The position numbers and the translations under genes are program-made. Below, piece by piece: positions 47,551-61,297 of a stretch of 64,000 bases of DNA. The stretch covers positions 22,300,001 through 22,364,000 of the forward strand of contig NC_079888.1 of the NCBI RefSeq assembly GCF_029227915.1, given 5' to 3'. Positions within the stretch are counted from its first letter, which is position 1, and each line of letters opens with the position of its first letter. The stretch is from Hydractinia symbiolongicarpus. Lineage: Eukaryota > Cnidaria > Hydrozoa > Anthoathecata > Hydractiniidae. The notes under the pieces were generated by a model, which was not told where the DNA came from, searched no databases, and saw only the letters and a list, made by a program, of their open reading frames with translations.

Positions 47551-49589
47551 AAAATCGTTCTGGAAATGAGTTTACTCCCTGGGTACTTTCTTTGTATACT
47601 TTTGACTATACGGGCCGAGTATGGGATTTAGGGAAATCGCAGGTTTTCGTTTGCCGGCGATTAAACTGCTTTTATTCAGCGTCTCATCAAAAATGAAAAC
47701 ATTTTTGAAAACTACAAGTCTCATGCGTTTTAGTGGTGAAAAAGTAATTTAAAAAATCGTTCGGGAAATGAGTTTACTCCCTGAGTACTTTCTTTGTATA
47801 CTTTTGACTATACGGGCAAGCCCGGGATTTACGGGAAATCGCGGGTTTTCGTTTGCCGGCGATTAAACTTCTTTTATTCAGCGTCTCATCAAAAATGAAA
47901 ACATTTTTAAAAACTACAAGTCTTATGCGTTTTAGTGGTGAAAAAATAATTTAAAAAATCGTTCTGGAAATGAGTTTACTTCCTGGGTACTTTCTTTGTA
48001 TACTTTTGACTATACGGGCCGAGTCCGGGATTTACGGGAAATCGCAGGTTTTCGTTTGCCGGCGATTAAACTGCTTTTATTCAGCGTCTCATCAAAAATG
48101 AAAACATTCTTGAAAACTACAAGTCTCGTGCGTTTTAGTGGTGAAATAATAATTTAAAAAATCGTTTGGGAAATGAGTTTACTCCCTGGGTACTTTCTTT
48201 GTATACTTTTGACTATACGGGCCGAGTCCAGGATTTACGGGATATCGCAGGTTTTCGTTTGCCGGCGATTAAACTTCTTTTATTCAGCGTCTCATCAAAA
48301 ATGAAAACATTTTTAAAAACTACAAGTCTCATGCGTTTTAGTGGTAAAAAGTAATTTAAAAAATCGTTCGGGAAATGAGTTTACTCCCTGGGTACTTTCT
48401 TTGTATACTTTTGACTATACGGGACAAGCCCGGGATTTACGGGAAATCGCAGGTTTTCGTTTGCCGGCGATTAAACTTCTTTTATTCAGCGTCTCATCAA
48501 AAATGAAAACATTTTTGAAAACTACAAGTCTCATGCGTTTTAGTGGTGAAAAAATAATTTAAAAAATCGTTCGGGAAATGAGTTTACTCCCTGGGTACTT
48601 TCTTTGTATACTTTTGACTATACGGGCCGAGTCCGGGATTTACGGGAAATCGCAGATTTTCGTTTGCCGGCGATTAAACTGCTTTTATTCAGCGTCTCAT
48701 AAAAAATGAAAACATTTTTAAAAATTACAAGTCTTATGCGTTTTAGTGGTGAAAAAATAATTTAAAAAATCGTTCTGGAAATGAGTTCACTCCCTGGGTA
48801 CTTTCTTTGTATACTTTTGACTATACGGGCCGAGTCCAGGATTTACGGGAAATCGCAGGTTTTCGTTTGCCGGCGATGAAACTTCTTTTATTCAGCGTCT
48901 CATTAAAAATGAAAACATTTTTAAAAACTACAAGTCTCATGCGTTTTAGTGGTAAAAAGTAATTTAAAAAATCGTTCGGGAAATGAGTTTACTCCCTGGG
49001 TACTTTCTTTGTATACTTTTGACTATACGGGCTAAGCCCGGGATTTACGGGAAATCGCAGGTTTTCGTTTGCCGGCGATTAAACTTCTTTTATTCAGCGT
49101 CTCATCAAAAATGAAAACATTTTTGAAAACTACAAGTCTCATGCGTTTTAGTGGTGAAAAAATAATTTAAAAAATCGTTCGGAAAATGAGTTTACTCACT
49201 GGGTTCTTTCTTTGTATACTTTTGACTATACGGGCCAAGCCGGGATTTACGGGAAATCGCGGGTTTTCGTTTGCCGGCGATTAAACTTCTTTTATTCAGC
49301 GTCTCATCAAAAATGAAAACATTTTTAAAAACTACAAGTCTTATGCGTTTTAGTGGTGAAAAGATCATTTAAAAAATCGTTCTGGAAATGAGTTTACTAA
49401 CAGGGTACTTTCATTGTATACATTCGACTATACGGGCCAAGCCCGGGATTTACGGGAAATCGCGGGTTTTCGTTTTCCGGCGATTAAACCTCTTTCATTA
49501 AGCGTCTCATCAAAAATGAAAACATTTTTGAAAACTACAAGTCTCATGCGTTTTAGTGGTGAAAAAAAATTTAAAAAATCGTTCGGGAA

Positions 49590-52500
49590 ATGAGTTTACT
49601 CCCTGGGTACTTTCTTTGTATACATTCGACTATACGGGCCAAGCCCCAGATTTACGGGAAAACGCGGGATTTCGTTTGCCAGCGATTAAACCTCTTTCAT
49701 TAGGCGTCTCATCAAAAATGAAAACATCTTTAAAAATTACAAGTCTCATGGGCTTTAGTGGTGAAATAATAATTTAAAAAATCGTTTGGGAAATGAGTTT
49801 ACTCCCTGGGTACTTTCTTTGTATACTTTTGACTATACGGGCCGAGTACGGGATTTCCGGGAAATAGCAGGTTTTCGTTTGCCGGCGATTAAACTTCTTT
49901 TATTCAGCGTCTCATCAAAAATGAAAACATTTTTGAAAACTACAAGTCTCATGCGTCTTAGTGGTGAAAAAATAATTTAAAAAATCGTTAGGGAAATGAG
50001 TTTACTCACTGGGTACTTTCCTTGTACTCTTTTGACTATACGGGCCGAGACCGGGATTTACGGGAAATTGCAGGTTTTCGTTTGCCGGCGATTAAACTTC
50101 CTTTATTCAGCGTCTCATCAAAAATGAAAACATTTTTAAAAACTACAAGTCTCATGGGCTTTAGTGGTGAAATAATAATTTAAAAAATCGTTTGGGAAAT
50201 GAGTTTACCCCTGGGTACTTCCTTTGTATACTTTTGACTATACGGGCCGAGTACGGGATTTACGGGAAATCGCAGGTTTTCGTTTGCCGGCGATTAAACT
50301 TCTTTTATTCAGCGTCTCATCAAAAATGAAAACATTTTGAAAACTACAAGTCTCATGCGTTTTAGTGGTGAAAAAATAATTTAAAAAATCGTTCGGGAAA
50401 TGAGTTTACACCCTGGGTACTTTCTTTGTATGCTATTGACTATACGGGCCGAGTCCGGGATTTACGGGAAATCGCAGGTTTTCGTTTGCCGGCGATTAAA
50501 CTTCTTTTATTCAGCGTCTCATCAAAAATGAAAACGTTTTTAAAAACTACAAGTCTTATGCGTTTTAGTGGTGAAAAAATAATTTAAAAAAAGGTTCTGG
50601 AAATGAGTTTACTCCCTGGGTACTTTCTTTGTATACTTTTGACTATACGGGCCGAGTCCAGGATTTACGGGAAATCGCAGGTTTTCGTTTGCCGGCGATT
50701 AAACTTCTTTTATTCAGTGTCTCATCAAAAATGAAAACATTTTTGAAAACTACAAGTCTCATGCGCTTTAGTGCTGAAAAAATAATTTAAAAAATCGTTC
50801 GGGAAATTAGTTTACTCCCTGGGTACTTTCTTTGTATACTTTTGACTATGCGGGCCGAGTCCGGGGTTTACGGGAAATGGCGGGTTTTTGTTTGCCGTCG
50901 AATAAACGTCTTTTATTCAGCGTCTCATCAAAAATGAAAACATTTTTGAAAACTACAAGTCTCATGCGTTTTAGTGGTGAAAAAATAATTTAAAAAATCG
51001 TTCGGGAAATGAGTTTACTCCCTGGGTACTTTCTTTGTATACTTTTGACTATGCGGGCCGAGTCCGGGGTTTACGGGAAATGGCGGGTTTTCGTTTGCTG
51101 GCGATTAAACTTCTTTTATTCAGCGTCTCATCAAAAAAGAAAACATTTTTAAAAACTACAAGTCTCATGGGCTTTAGTGGTGAAAATATAATTTAAAAAA
51201 TCGTTCGGGAAATGAGTTTACTCCCTGGGTACTTTCTTTGTATACTTTTGACTATACGGTCTGAGTCCGGGATTTACAGGAAGTCGCGGGTTTTCGTTTG
51301 CCGGCGATTAAACTTCTTTTATTCAGCGTCTCATCAAAAATGAAAACATTTTTAAAAACTGCAAGTCTCATGGGCTTTAGTGGTGAAATAATAATTTAAA
51401 AAATCGTTTGGGAAATGAGTTTACTCCCTGGGTACTTTCTTTGTATACTTTTGACTATACGGGCCGAGTCCAGGATTTACGGGAAATCGCAGGTTTTCGT
51501 TTGCCGGCGATTAAACTTCTTTTATTCACCGTCTCATCAAAAATGAAAACATTTTTTAAAACTACAAGTCTCATGCGCTTTAGTGCTGAAAAAATAATTT
51601 AAAAAATCGTTCGGGAAATGAGTTTACTCCCTGGGTACTTTCTTTGTATACTTTTGACTATGCGGGCCGAGTCCGGGGTTTACGGGAAATGGCGGGTTTT
51701 TGTTTGCCGGCGAATAAACGTCTTTTATTCAGCGTCTCATCAAAAATGAAAACATTTTTGAAAACTACAAGTCTCATGCGTTTTAGTGGTGAAAAAATAA
51801 TTTAAAAAATCGTTCGGGAAATGAGTTTACTCCCTGGGTACTTTCTTTGTATACTTTTGGTCATACGGGCCGAGTCCAGGGTTTACGGGAAATGGCGGGT
51901 TTTCGTTTGCTGGCGATTAAACTTCTTTTATGCAGCGTCTCATCAAAAATGAAAACATTTTTAAAAACTGCAAGTCTCATGGGCTTTAGTGGTGAAATAA
52001 TAATTTAAAAAATCGTTCGGGAAATGAGTTTACACCCTGGATACTTTCTTTGTATACTTTTGACTATACGGGCCAAGCCCGGGATTTACGGGAAATCGCG
52101 GGTTTTCGTTTTCCGGCGATTAAACCTCTTTTATTCAGCGTCTCATCAAAAATGAAAACATTTTTAAAAACTACAAGTCTCATGGGCTTTAGTGGTGAAA
52201 TAATAATTTAAAAAATCGTTTGGGAAATGAGTTTACTCCCTGGGTACTTTCTTTGTATACTTTTGACTATACGGGTCGAGTACGGGATTTACGGGAAATC
52301 GCAGGTTTTTGTTTGCCGGCGATTAAACTTCTTTTATTCAGCGTCTCATCAAAAATGAAAACATTTCTGAAAACTACAAGTCTCATGCGTTTTAGTGGTG
52401 AAAAAATAATTTAAAAAATCGTTCGGGAAATGAGTTTACACCCTGGGTACTTTCTTTGTATACTATTGACTATACGGGCCGAGTCCGGGATTTACGGGAA

Positions 52501-53442
52501 ATCGCAGGTTTTCGTTTGCCGGCGATTAAACTTCTTTTATTCAGCGTCTCATCAAAAATGAAACATTTTTAAAAACTACAAGTCTTATGCGTTTTAGTGG
52601 TGAAAAAATAATTTAAAAAATCGTTCTGGAAATGAGTTTACTCCCTGGGTACTTTCTTTGTATACTTTTGACTATACGGGCCGAGTCCGGGATCTACGGG
52701 AAATCGCAGGTTTTCGTTTGCCGGCGATTAAACTTCTTTTATTCAGCGTCTCATCAAAAATGAAAACATTTTTAAAAACTGCAAGTCTCATGGGCTTTAG
52801 TGGTGAAATAATAATTTAAAAAATCGTTCGGGAAATGAGTTTACACCCTGGATACTTTCTTTGTATACTTTTGACTATACGGGCCAAGCCCGGGATTTAC
52901 GGGAAATCGCGGGTTTTCGTTTTCCGGCGATTAAACCTCTTTTATTCAGCGTCTCATCAAAAATGAAAACATTTTTAAAAACTACAAGTCTCATGGGCTT
53001 TAGTGGTGAAATAATAATTTAAAAAATCGTTTGGGAAATGAGTTTACTCCCTGGGTACTTTCTTTGTATACTTTTGACTATACGGGTCGAGTACGGGATT
53101 TACGGGAAATTGCAGGTTTTTGTTTGCCGGCGATTAAACTTCTTTTATTCAGCGTCTCATCAAAAATGAAAACATTTCTGAAAACTACAAGTCTCATGCG
53201 TTTTAGTGGTGAAAAAATAATTTAAAAAATCGTTCGGGAAATGAGGTTACACCCTGGGTACTTTCTTTGTATACTATTGACTATACGGGCCGAGTCCGGG
53301 ATTTACGGGAAATCGCAGGTTTTCGTTTGCCGGCGATTAAACTTCTTTTATTCAGCGTCTCATCAAAAATGAAACATTTTTAAAAACTACAAGTCTTATG
53401 CGTTTTAGTGGTGAAAAAATAATTTAAAAAATCGTTCTGGAA
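49590..53442. repeat. Higher-order repeat of 3,853 bp, copy 1 (19 monomers)
   Basis: A run of 19 monomers is repeated immediately downstream at an exact 3,853-bp offset. Matched pairs include 49,621/53,474 (a TACATTCGACTATAC monomer with CCCCAGATTT and GCCAGCGATT), 49,786/53,639, 51,408/55,261, 52,220/56,073 and 53,031/56,884. Several units carry CATGGGCTTTAGTGG, a variant confined to the region right of 49.7 kb. The copies differ at only about ten sites that I noticed. Ends are approximate. Confidence 0.88.
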
Positions 53443-56400
53443 ATGAGTTTACTCCCTGGGTACTTTCTTTGTATACATTCGACTATACGGGCCAAGCCCC
53501 AGATTTACGGGAAAACGCGGGATTTCGTTTGCCAGCGATTAAACCTCTTTCATTAGGCGTCTCATCAAAAATGAAAACATCTTTAAAAATTACAAGTCTC
53601 ATGGGCTTTAGTGGTGAAATAATAATTTAAAAAATCGTTTGGGAAATGAGTTTACTCCCTGGGTACTTTCTTTGTATACTTTTGACTATACGGGCCGAGT
53701 ACGGGATTTCCGGGAAATAGCAGGTTTTCGTTTGCCGGCGATTAAACTTCTTTTATTCAGCGTCTCATCAAAAATGAAAACATTTTTGAAAACTACAAGT
53801 CTCATGCGTCTTAGTGGTGAAAAAATAATTTAAAAAATCGTTAGGGAAATGAGTTTACTCACTGGGTACTTTCCTTGTATTCTTTTGACTATACGGGCCG
53901 AGACCGGGGTTTACGGGAAATTGCAGGTTTTCGTTTGCCGGCGATTAAACTTCCTTTATTCAGCGTCTCATCAAAAATGAAAACATTTTTAAAAACTACA
54001 AGTCTCATGGGCTTTAGTGGTGAAATAATAATTTAAAAAATCGTTTGGGAAATGAGTTTACCCCTGGGTACTTCCTTTGTATACTTTTGACTATACGGGC
54101 CGAGTACGGGATTTACGGGAAATCGCAGGTTTTCGTTTGCCGGCGATTAAACTTCTTTTATTCAGCGTCTCATCAAAAATGAAAACATTTTGAAAACTAC
54201 AAGTCTCATGCGTTTTAGTGGTGAAAAAATAATTTAAAAAATCGTTCGGGAAATGAGTTTACACCCTGGGTACTTTCTTTGTATGCTATTGACTATACGG
54301 GCCGAGTCCGGGATTTACGGGAAATCGCAGGTTTTCGTTTGCCGGCGATTAAACTTCTTTTATTCAGCGTCTCATCAAAAATGAAAACATTTTTAAAAAC
54401 TACAAGTGTTATGCGTTTTAGTGGTGAAAAAATAATTTAAAAAAAGGTTCTGGAAATGAGTTTACTCCCTGGGTACTTTCTTTGTATACTTTTGACTATA
54501 CGGGCCGAGTCCAGGATTTACGGGAAATCGCAGGTTTTCGTTTGCCGGCGATTAAACTTCTTTTATTCAGTGTCTCATCAAAAATGAAAACATTTTTGAA
54601 AACTACAAGTCTCATGCGCTTTAGTGCTGAAAAAATAATTTAAAAAATCGTTCGGGAAATTAGTTTACTCCCTGGGTACTTTCTTTGTATACTTTTGACT
54701 ATGCGGGCCGAGTCCGGGGTTTACGGGAAATGGCGGGTTTTTGTTTGCCGTCGAATAAACGTCTTTTATTCAGCGTCTCATCAAAAATGAAAACATTTTT
54801 GAAAACTACAAGTCTCATGCGTTTTAGTGGTGAAAAAATAATTTAAAAAATCGTTCGGGAAATGAGTTTACTCCCTGGGTACTTTCTTTGTATACTTTTG
54901 ACTATGCGGGCCGAGTCCGGGGTTTACGGGAAATGGCGGGTTTTCGTTTGCTGGCGATTAAACTTCTTTTATTCAGCGTCTCATCAAAAAAGAAAACATT
55001 TTTAAAAACTACAAGTCTCATGGGCTTTAGTGGTGAAAATATAATTTAAAAAATCGTTCGGGAAATGAGTTTACTCCCTGGGTACTTTCTTTGTATACTT
55101 TTGACTATACGGTCTGAGTCCGGGATTTACGGGAAGTCGCGGGTTTTCGTTTGCCGGCGATTAAACTTCTTTTATTCAGCGTCTCATCAAAAATGAAAAC
55201 ATTTTTAAAAACTGCAAGTCTCATGGGCTTTAGTGGTGAAATAATAATTTAAAAAATCGTTTGGGAAATGAGTTTACTCCCTGGGTACTTTCTTTGTATA
55301 CTTTTGACTATACGGGCCGAGTCCAGGATTTACGGGAAATCGCAGGTTTTCGTTTGCCGGCGATTAAACTTCTTTTATTCACCGTCTCATCAAAAATGAA
55401 AACATTTTTTAAAACTACAAGTCTCATGCGCTTTAGTGCTGAAAAAATAATTTAAAAAATCGTTCGGGAAATGAGTTTACTCCCTGGGTACTTTCTTTGT
55501 ATACTTTTGACTATGCGGGCCGAGTACGGGGTTTACGGGAAATGGCGGGTTTTTGTTTGCCGGCGAATAAACGTCTTTTATTCAGCGTCTCATCAAAAAT
55601 GAAAACATTTTTGAAAACTACAAGTCTCATGCGTTTTAGTGGTGAAAAAATAATTTAAAAAATCGTTCGGGAAATGAGTTTACTCCCTGGGTACTTTCTT
55701 TGTATACTTTTGGTCATACGGGCCGAGTCCAGGGTTTACGGGAAATGGCGGGTTTTCGTTTGCTGGCGATTAAACTTCTTTTATGCAGCGTCTCATCAAA
55801 AATGAAAACATTTTTAAAAACTGCAAGTCTCATGGGCTTTAGTGGTGAAATAATAATTTAAAAAATCGTTCGGGAAATGAGTTTACACCCTGGATACTTT
55901 CTTTGTATACTTTTGACTATACGGGCCAAGCCCGGGATTTACGGGAAATCGCGGGTTTTCGTTTTCCGGCGATTAAACCTCTTTTATTCAGCGTCTCATC
56001 AAAAATGAAAACATTTTTAAAAACTACAAGTCTCATGGGCTTTAGTGGTGAAATAATAATTTAAAAAATCGTTTGGGAAATGAGTTTACTCCCTGGGTAC
56101 TTTCTTTGTATACTTTTGACTATACGGGTCGAGTACGGGATTTACGGGAAATCGCAGGTTTTTGTTTGCCGGCGATTAAACTTCTTTTATTCAGCGTCTC
56201 ATCAAAAATGAAAACATTTCTGAAAACTACAAGTCTCATGCGTTTTAGTGGTGAAAAAATAATTTAAAAAATCGTTCGGGAAATGAGTTTACACCCTGGG
56301 TACTTTCTTTGTATACTATTGACTATACGGGCCGAGTCCGGGATTTACGGGAAATCGCAGGTTTTCGTTTGCCGGCGATTAAACTTCTTTTATTCAGCGT

Positions 56401-57295
56401 CTCATCAAAAATGAAACATTTTTAAAAACTACAAGTCTTATGCGTTTTAGTGGTGAAAAAATAATTTAAAAAATCGTTCTGGAAATGAGTTTACTCCCTG
56501 GGTACTTTCTTTGTATACTTTTGACTATACGGGCCGAGTCCGGGATCTACGGGAAATCGCAGGTTTTCGTTTGCCGGCGATTAAACTTCTTTTATTCAGC
56601 GTCTCATCAAAAATGAAAACATTTTTAAAAACTGCAAGTCTCATGGGCTTTAGTGGTGAAATAATAATTTAAAAAACCGTTCGGGAAATGAGTTTACACC
56701 CTGGATACTTTCTTTGTATACTTTTGACTATACGGGCCAAGCCCGGGATTTACGGGAAATCGCGGGTTTTCGTTTTCCGGCGATTAAACCTCTTTTATTC
56801 AGCGTCTCATCAAAAATGAAAACATTTTTAAAAACTACAAGTCTCATGGGCTTTAGTGGTGAAATAATAATTTAAAAAATCGTTTGGGAAATGAGTTTAC
56901 TCCCTGGGTACTTTCTTTGTATACTTTTGACTATACGGGTCGAGTACGGGATTTACGGGAAATCGCAGGTTTTTGTTTGCCGGCGATTAAACTTCTTTTA
57001 TTCAGCGTCTCATCAAAAATGAAAACATTTCTGAAAACTACAAGTCTCATGCGTTTTAGTGGTGAAAAAATAATTTAAAAAATCGTTCGGGAAAAGAGTT
57101 TACACCCTGGGTACTTTTTTTGTATACTATTGACTATACGGGCCGAGTCCGGGATTTACGGGAAATCGCAGGTTTTCGTTTGCCGGCGATTAAACTTCTT
57201 TTATTCAGCGTCTCATCAAAAATGAAACATTTTTAAAAACTACAAGTCTTATGCGTTTTAGTGGTGAAAAAATAATTTAAAAAATCGTTCTGGAA
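53443..57295. repeat. Higher-order repeat of 3,853 bp, copy 2 (19 monomers)
   Basis: Second copy of the 3,853-bp unit. It contains the same nested 811-bp (four-monomer) duplication as copy 1 (56,073 and 56,884 here; 52,220 and 53,031 there), so the 811-bp step is older than the 3,853-bp duplication. Small differences include TTAAAAAACCG for TTAAAAAATCG near 56,675 and GAAAAGAGTT for GAAATGAGGTT near 57,093. Downstream of about 57,296 the pattern changes to TTTTGATTATACGGG and continues with other units. Confidence 0.88.
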
Positions 57296-58460
57296 ATGAG
57301 TTTACTCCCTGGGTACTTTCTTTGTATACTTTTGATTATACGGGCCGAGTCCGGGATCTACGGGAAATCGCAGGTTTTCGTTTGCCGGCGATTAAACTTC
57401 TTTTATTCAGCGTCTCATCAAAAATGAAAACATTCTTGAAAACTACAAGTCTCATGGGCTTTAGTGGTGAAATAATAATTTAAAAAATCGTTCGGGAAAT
57501 GAGTTTACACCCTGGGTACTTTCTTTGTATACTTTTGACTATACGGTCCGAGTCCAGGATTTACGGGAAGTCGCGGGTTTTCGTTTGCCGGCGATTAAAC
57601 TTCTTTTATTCAGCGTCTCATCAAAAATGAAAACATTTTTAAAAACTGCAAGTCTCATGGGCTTTAGTGGTGAAATAATAATTTAAAAAATCGTTCGGGA
57701 AATGAGTTTACACCTTGGATACTTTCTTTGTATACTTTTGACTATACGGGCCGAGTCCGGGATTTACGGGAAATTGCAGGTTTTCGTTCGCCGGCGATTA
57801 AACTTCTTTCATTCAGCGTCTCATCAAAAATGAAAACATTTTTGAAAACTACAAGACTCATGCGTTTTAGTGGTGAAAAAATAATTTAAAAAATCGGTCT
57901 GGAAATGAGTTTACTCACAGGGTACTTTCTTTGTATACATTCGACTATACGGGCCAAGCCCGGGGTTTACGGGAAATCGCGGGTTTTGGTTTGCCGGCGA
58001 TTAAACCTCTTTCATTAAGCGTCTCATCAAAAATGAAAACATTTTTGAAAACTACAAGTCTCATGCGTTTTAGTGGTGAAAAAAAAATTTAAAAAATCGT
58101 TCGGGAAATGAGTTTACTCCCTGGGTACTTTCTTTGTATACATTCGACTATACGGGCCAAGCCCGGGATTTACGGGAAATTGCGGGATTTCGTTTGCCGG
58201 CGATTAAACCTCTTTTATTAAGCGTCTCATCAAAAATGAAAACATTTTTGAAAACTGCAAGTCTCATGCGTTTTAGTGGTGAAAAGATAATTGAAAAAAT
58301 CGTTTCGGAAATGAGTTTACTCACAGGGTACTTTCTTTGTATACATTCGACTATACGGGCCAAGCCCGGGATTTACGGGAAATCGCGGGTTTTCGTTTGC
58401 CGGCGATTAAACAACTTTCATTAAGCGTCTCATCAAAAATGAAAACATTTATGAAAACTA
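57296..58460. repeat. Satellite monomers between the two large higher-order repeats
   Basis: About six monomers of mixed types. They include CTCACAGGGTAC / ACATTCGAC units with CCTCTTTCATTAAGCG, which are common in the left block, next to CATGGGCTTTAGTGG units of the right block. No gene is present. Confidence 0.9.
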
Positions 58461-61297
58461 CAAGTCTCATGCGTTTTAGTGGTGAAAATTAATTTAAAAA
58501 ATCGTTCGGGAAATGATTTTACTCCCTGGGTACTTTCTTTGTATACTTTTGACTATACGGGCCGGGTCCAGGATTTACGGGAAGTCGCGGTTTTTCGTTT
58601 GCCGGCAATTAAACTACTTTTATTCAGCGTCTCATCAAAAATGAAAACATTTTTAAATACTACAAGTCTCATGGGCTTTAGTGGTGAAATAATAATTTAA
58701 AAAATCGTTCGGAAAATGAGTTTACACCCTGGGTACTTTCTTTGTATACTTTTGACTATACGGGCCGATTCCGGGATTTACGGGAAATCGCAGGTTTTCG
58801 TTTGCCGGCGATTAAACTTCTTTTATTCAGCGTATCATCAAAAATGAAAACATTTTTAAAAACTATAAGTCTTATGCGTTTTAGTGGTGAAAAAATAATT
58901 TAAAAAATTGTTCTGGAAATGAGTTTACTCCCTGGGTACTTTTTTTGTATACATTCGACTATACCGGCCAAGCCCGGGATTTACGGGAAATCGCGGGTTT
59001 TCGTTTGCCGGCGATTAAACAACTTTCATTAAGCGTCTCATCAAAAATGAAAACATTTATGAAAACTACAAGTCTCATGCGTTTTAGTGGTGAAAATTAA
59101 TTTAAAAAATCGTTCGGGAAATGAGTTTACTCCCTGGGTACTTTCTTTGTATACTTTTGAGTATACGGGCCGAGTCCGGGATTTACGGGAAGTCGCGGGC
59201 TTTCGTTTGCCGGCAATTAAACTACTTTTATTCAGCGTCTCATCAAAAATGAAAACATTTTTAAATACTACAAGTCTCATGGGCTTTAGTGGTGAAATAA
59301 TAATTTAAAAAATCGTTCGGGAAATGAGTTTACACCCTGGGTACTTTCTTTGTATACTTTTGACTATACGGGCCGATTCCGGGATTTACGGGAAATCGCA
59401 GGTTTTCGTTTGCCGGGGATTAAACTTCTTTTATTCAGCGTATCATCAAAAATGAAAATATTTTTAAATACTACAAGTCTCATGGGCTTTAGTGGTGAAA
59501 TAATAATTTAAAAAATCGTTCTGGAAATGAGTTTACTCCCTGGGTACTATCTTTGTATACTTTTGACTATACGGGCCAAGCCCGGGATTTACGGGATATC
59601 TCGGGTTTTCGTTTGCCGGCGATTAAACCTCCTTCATTAAGCGTCTCATCAAAAATGAAAACATTTTTGAAAACTACAAGTCTCATGCGTTTTAGTGTTG
59701 AAAAAATAAATTAAAAAATCGTTCTGGAAATGAGTTTACTCACAGGGTACTTTCTTTGTATACATTCGACTATACGGGCCAAGCCCGGGATTTACGGGAA
59801 ATCGCGGGTTTTCGTTTGCCGGCGATTAAACAACTTTTATTAAGCGTCTCATCGAAAATGAAAACATTTCTGAAAACTACAAGTCTCATGCGTTTTAGTG
59901 GTGAAAATTAATTTAAAATATCGTTTGGGAAATGAGTTTACTCCCTGGGTACTTTCTTTGTATACTTTTGACTATACGGGCCGAGTCCGGGATTTACGGG
60001 AAGACGCGGGTTTTCGTTTGCCGGCAATTAAACTTCTTTTATTCAGCGTCTCATCAAAAATGAAAACATTTTTAAAAACTATAAGTCTTATGCGTTTTAG
60101 TGGTGAAAAAATAATTTAAAAAATCGTTCTGGAAATGAGTTTCCTCCCTGGGTACTTTCTTTGTATACATTCGACTATACCGGCCAAGCCCGGGATATAC
60201 GGGAAATCGCGGGTTTTCGTTTGCCGGCGATTAAACAACTTTCATTAAGCGTCTCATCAAAAATGAAAACATTTATGAAAACTACAAGTCTCATGCGTTT
60301 TAGTGGTGAAAATTAATTTAAAAAATCGTTCGGGAAATGAGTTTACTCCCTGGGTACTTTCTTTGTATACTTTTGACTATACGGGCCGAGTCCGGGATTT
60401 ACGGGAAGTCGCGGGTTTTCGTTTGCCGGCAATTAAACTACTTTTATTCAGCGTCTCATCAAAAATGAAAACATTTTTAAATACTACAAGTCTCATGGGC
60501 TTTAGTGGTGAAATAATAATTTAAAAAATCGTTCGGGAAATGAGTTTACGCCCTGGGTACTTTCTTTGTATACTTTTGACTATACGGGCCGATTCCGGGA
60601 TTTACGGGAAATCGCAGGTTTTCGTTTGCCGGCGATTAAACTTCTTTTATTCAGCGTATCATCAAAAATGAAAATAATTTTAAATACTACAAGTCTCATG
60701 GGCTTTAGTGGTGAAATAATAATTTAAAAAATCGTTCTGGAAATGAGTTTACTCCCTGGGTACTATCTTTGTATACTTTTGACTATACGGGCCAAGCCCG
60801 GGATTTACAGGAAATCTCGGGTTTTCGTTTGCCGGCGATTAAACCTCCTTCATTAAGCGTCTCATCAAAAATGAAAACATTTTTGAAAACTACAAGTCTC
60901 ATGCGTTTTAGTGTTGAAAAAATAAATTAAAAAATCGTTCTGGAAATGAGTTTACTCACAGGGTACTTTCTTTGTATACATTCGACTATACGGGCCAAGC
61001 CCGGGATTTACGGGAAATCGCGGGTTTTCGTTTGCCGGCAATTAAACTTCTTTTATTCAGCGTCTCATCAAAAATGAAAACATTTTTACAAACTACAAGT
61101 CTCATGCGTTTTAGTGGTGAAAAAAAATTTAAAAAATCGTTCGCGAAATGAGTTTACACCCTGGGTACTTTCTTTGTATACTTTTGACTATACGGGCCGA
61201 GTCCGGGATTTACGGGAAGTCGCGGGTTTTCGTTTGCCGGCGATTAAACTTCTTTTATTCAGCGTCTCATCAAAAATGAAAATATTTTTAAATACTA
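58461..61297. repeat. Higher-order repeat of 2,837 bp, copy 1 (14 monomers)
   Basis: This begins with a monomer carrying GTGGTGAAAATTAATTT, AAATGATTTTACTCCC and GCCGGGTCCAGG, which recurs at 61,298-61,420. Matched points at a 2,837-bp offset include 58,479/61,316 and 59,087/61,924. Other markers are GGCCGATTCCGGG, GCGTATCATC, TTTTGAGTATACGGG and TTTTTAAATACTACAAG. All are restricted to this right-hand region. Confidence 0.86.

Larger units (their letters stand above)
34817..49590. repeat. Satellite array, central block
   Basis: About 73 head-to-tail monomers. Between about 38.2 and 48.2 kb many units carry a private CTCGTGCGTTTTAGTGG variant followed by GAAATAATAATTT and GTTTGGGAAATG, which I do not see elsewhere. 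Local higher-order periods include about 1,214 bp (35,687 and 36,901), 810 bp (37.4-40.6 kb), 1,012 bp (42.15 and 43.16 kb) and 406 bp (45.5-47.5 kb). Short frames of 62-113 codons here are monomer repeats and not genes. Nothing else is visible. Confidence 0.95.
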
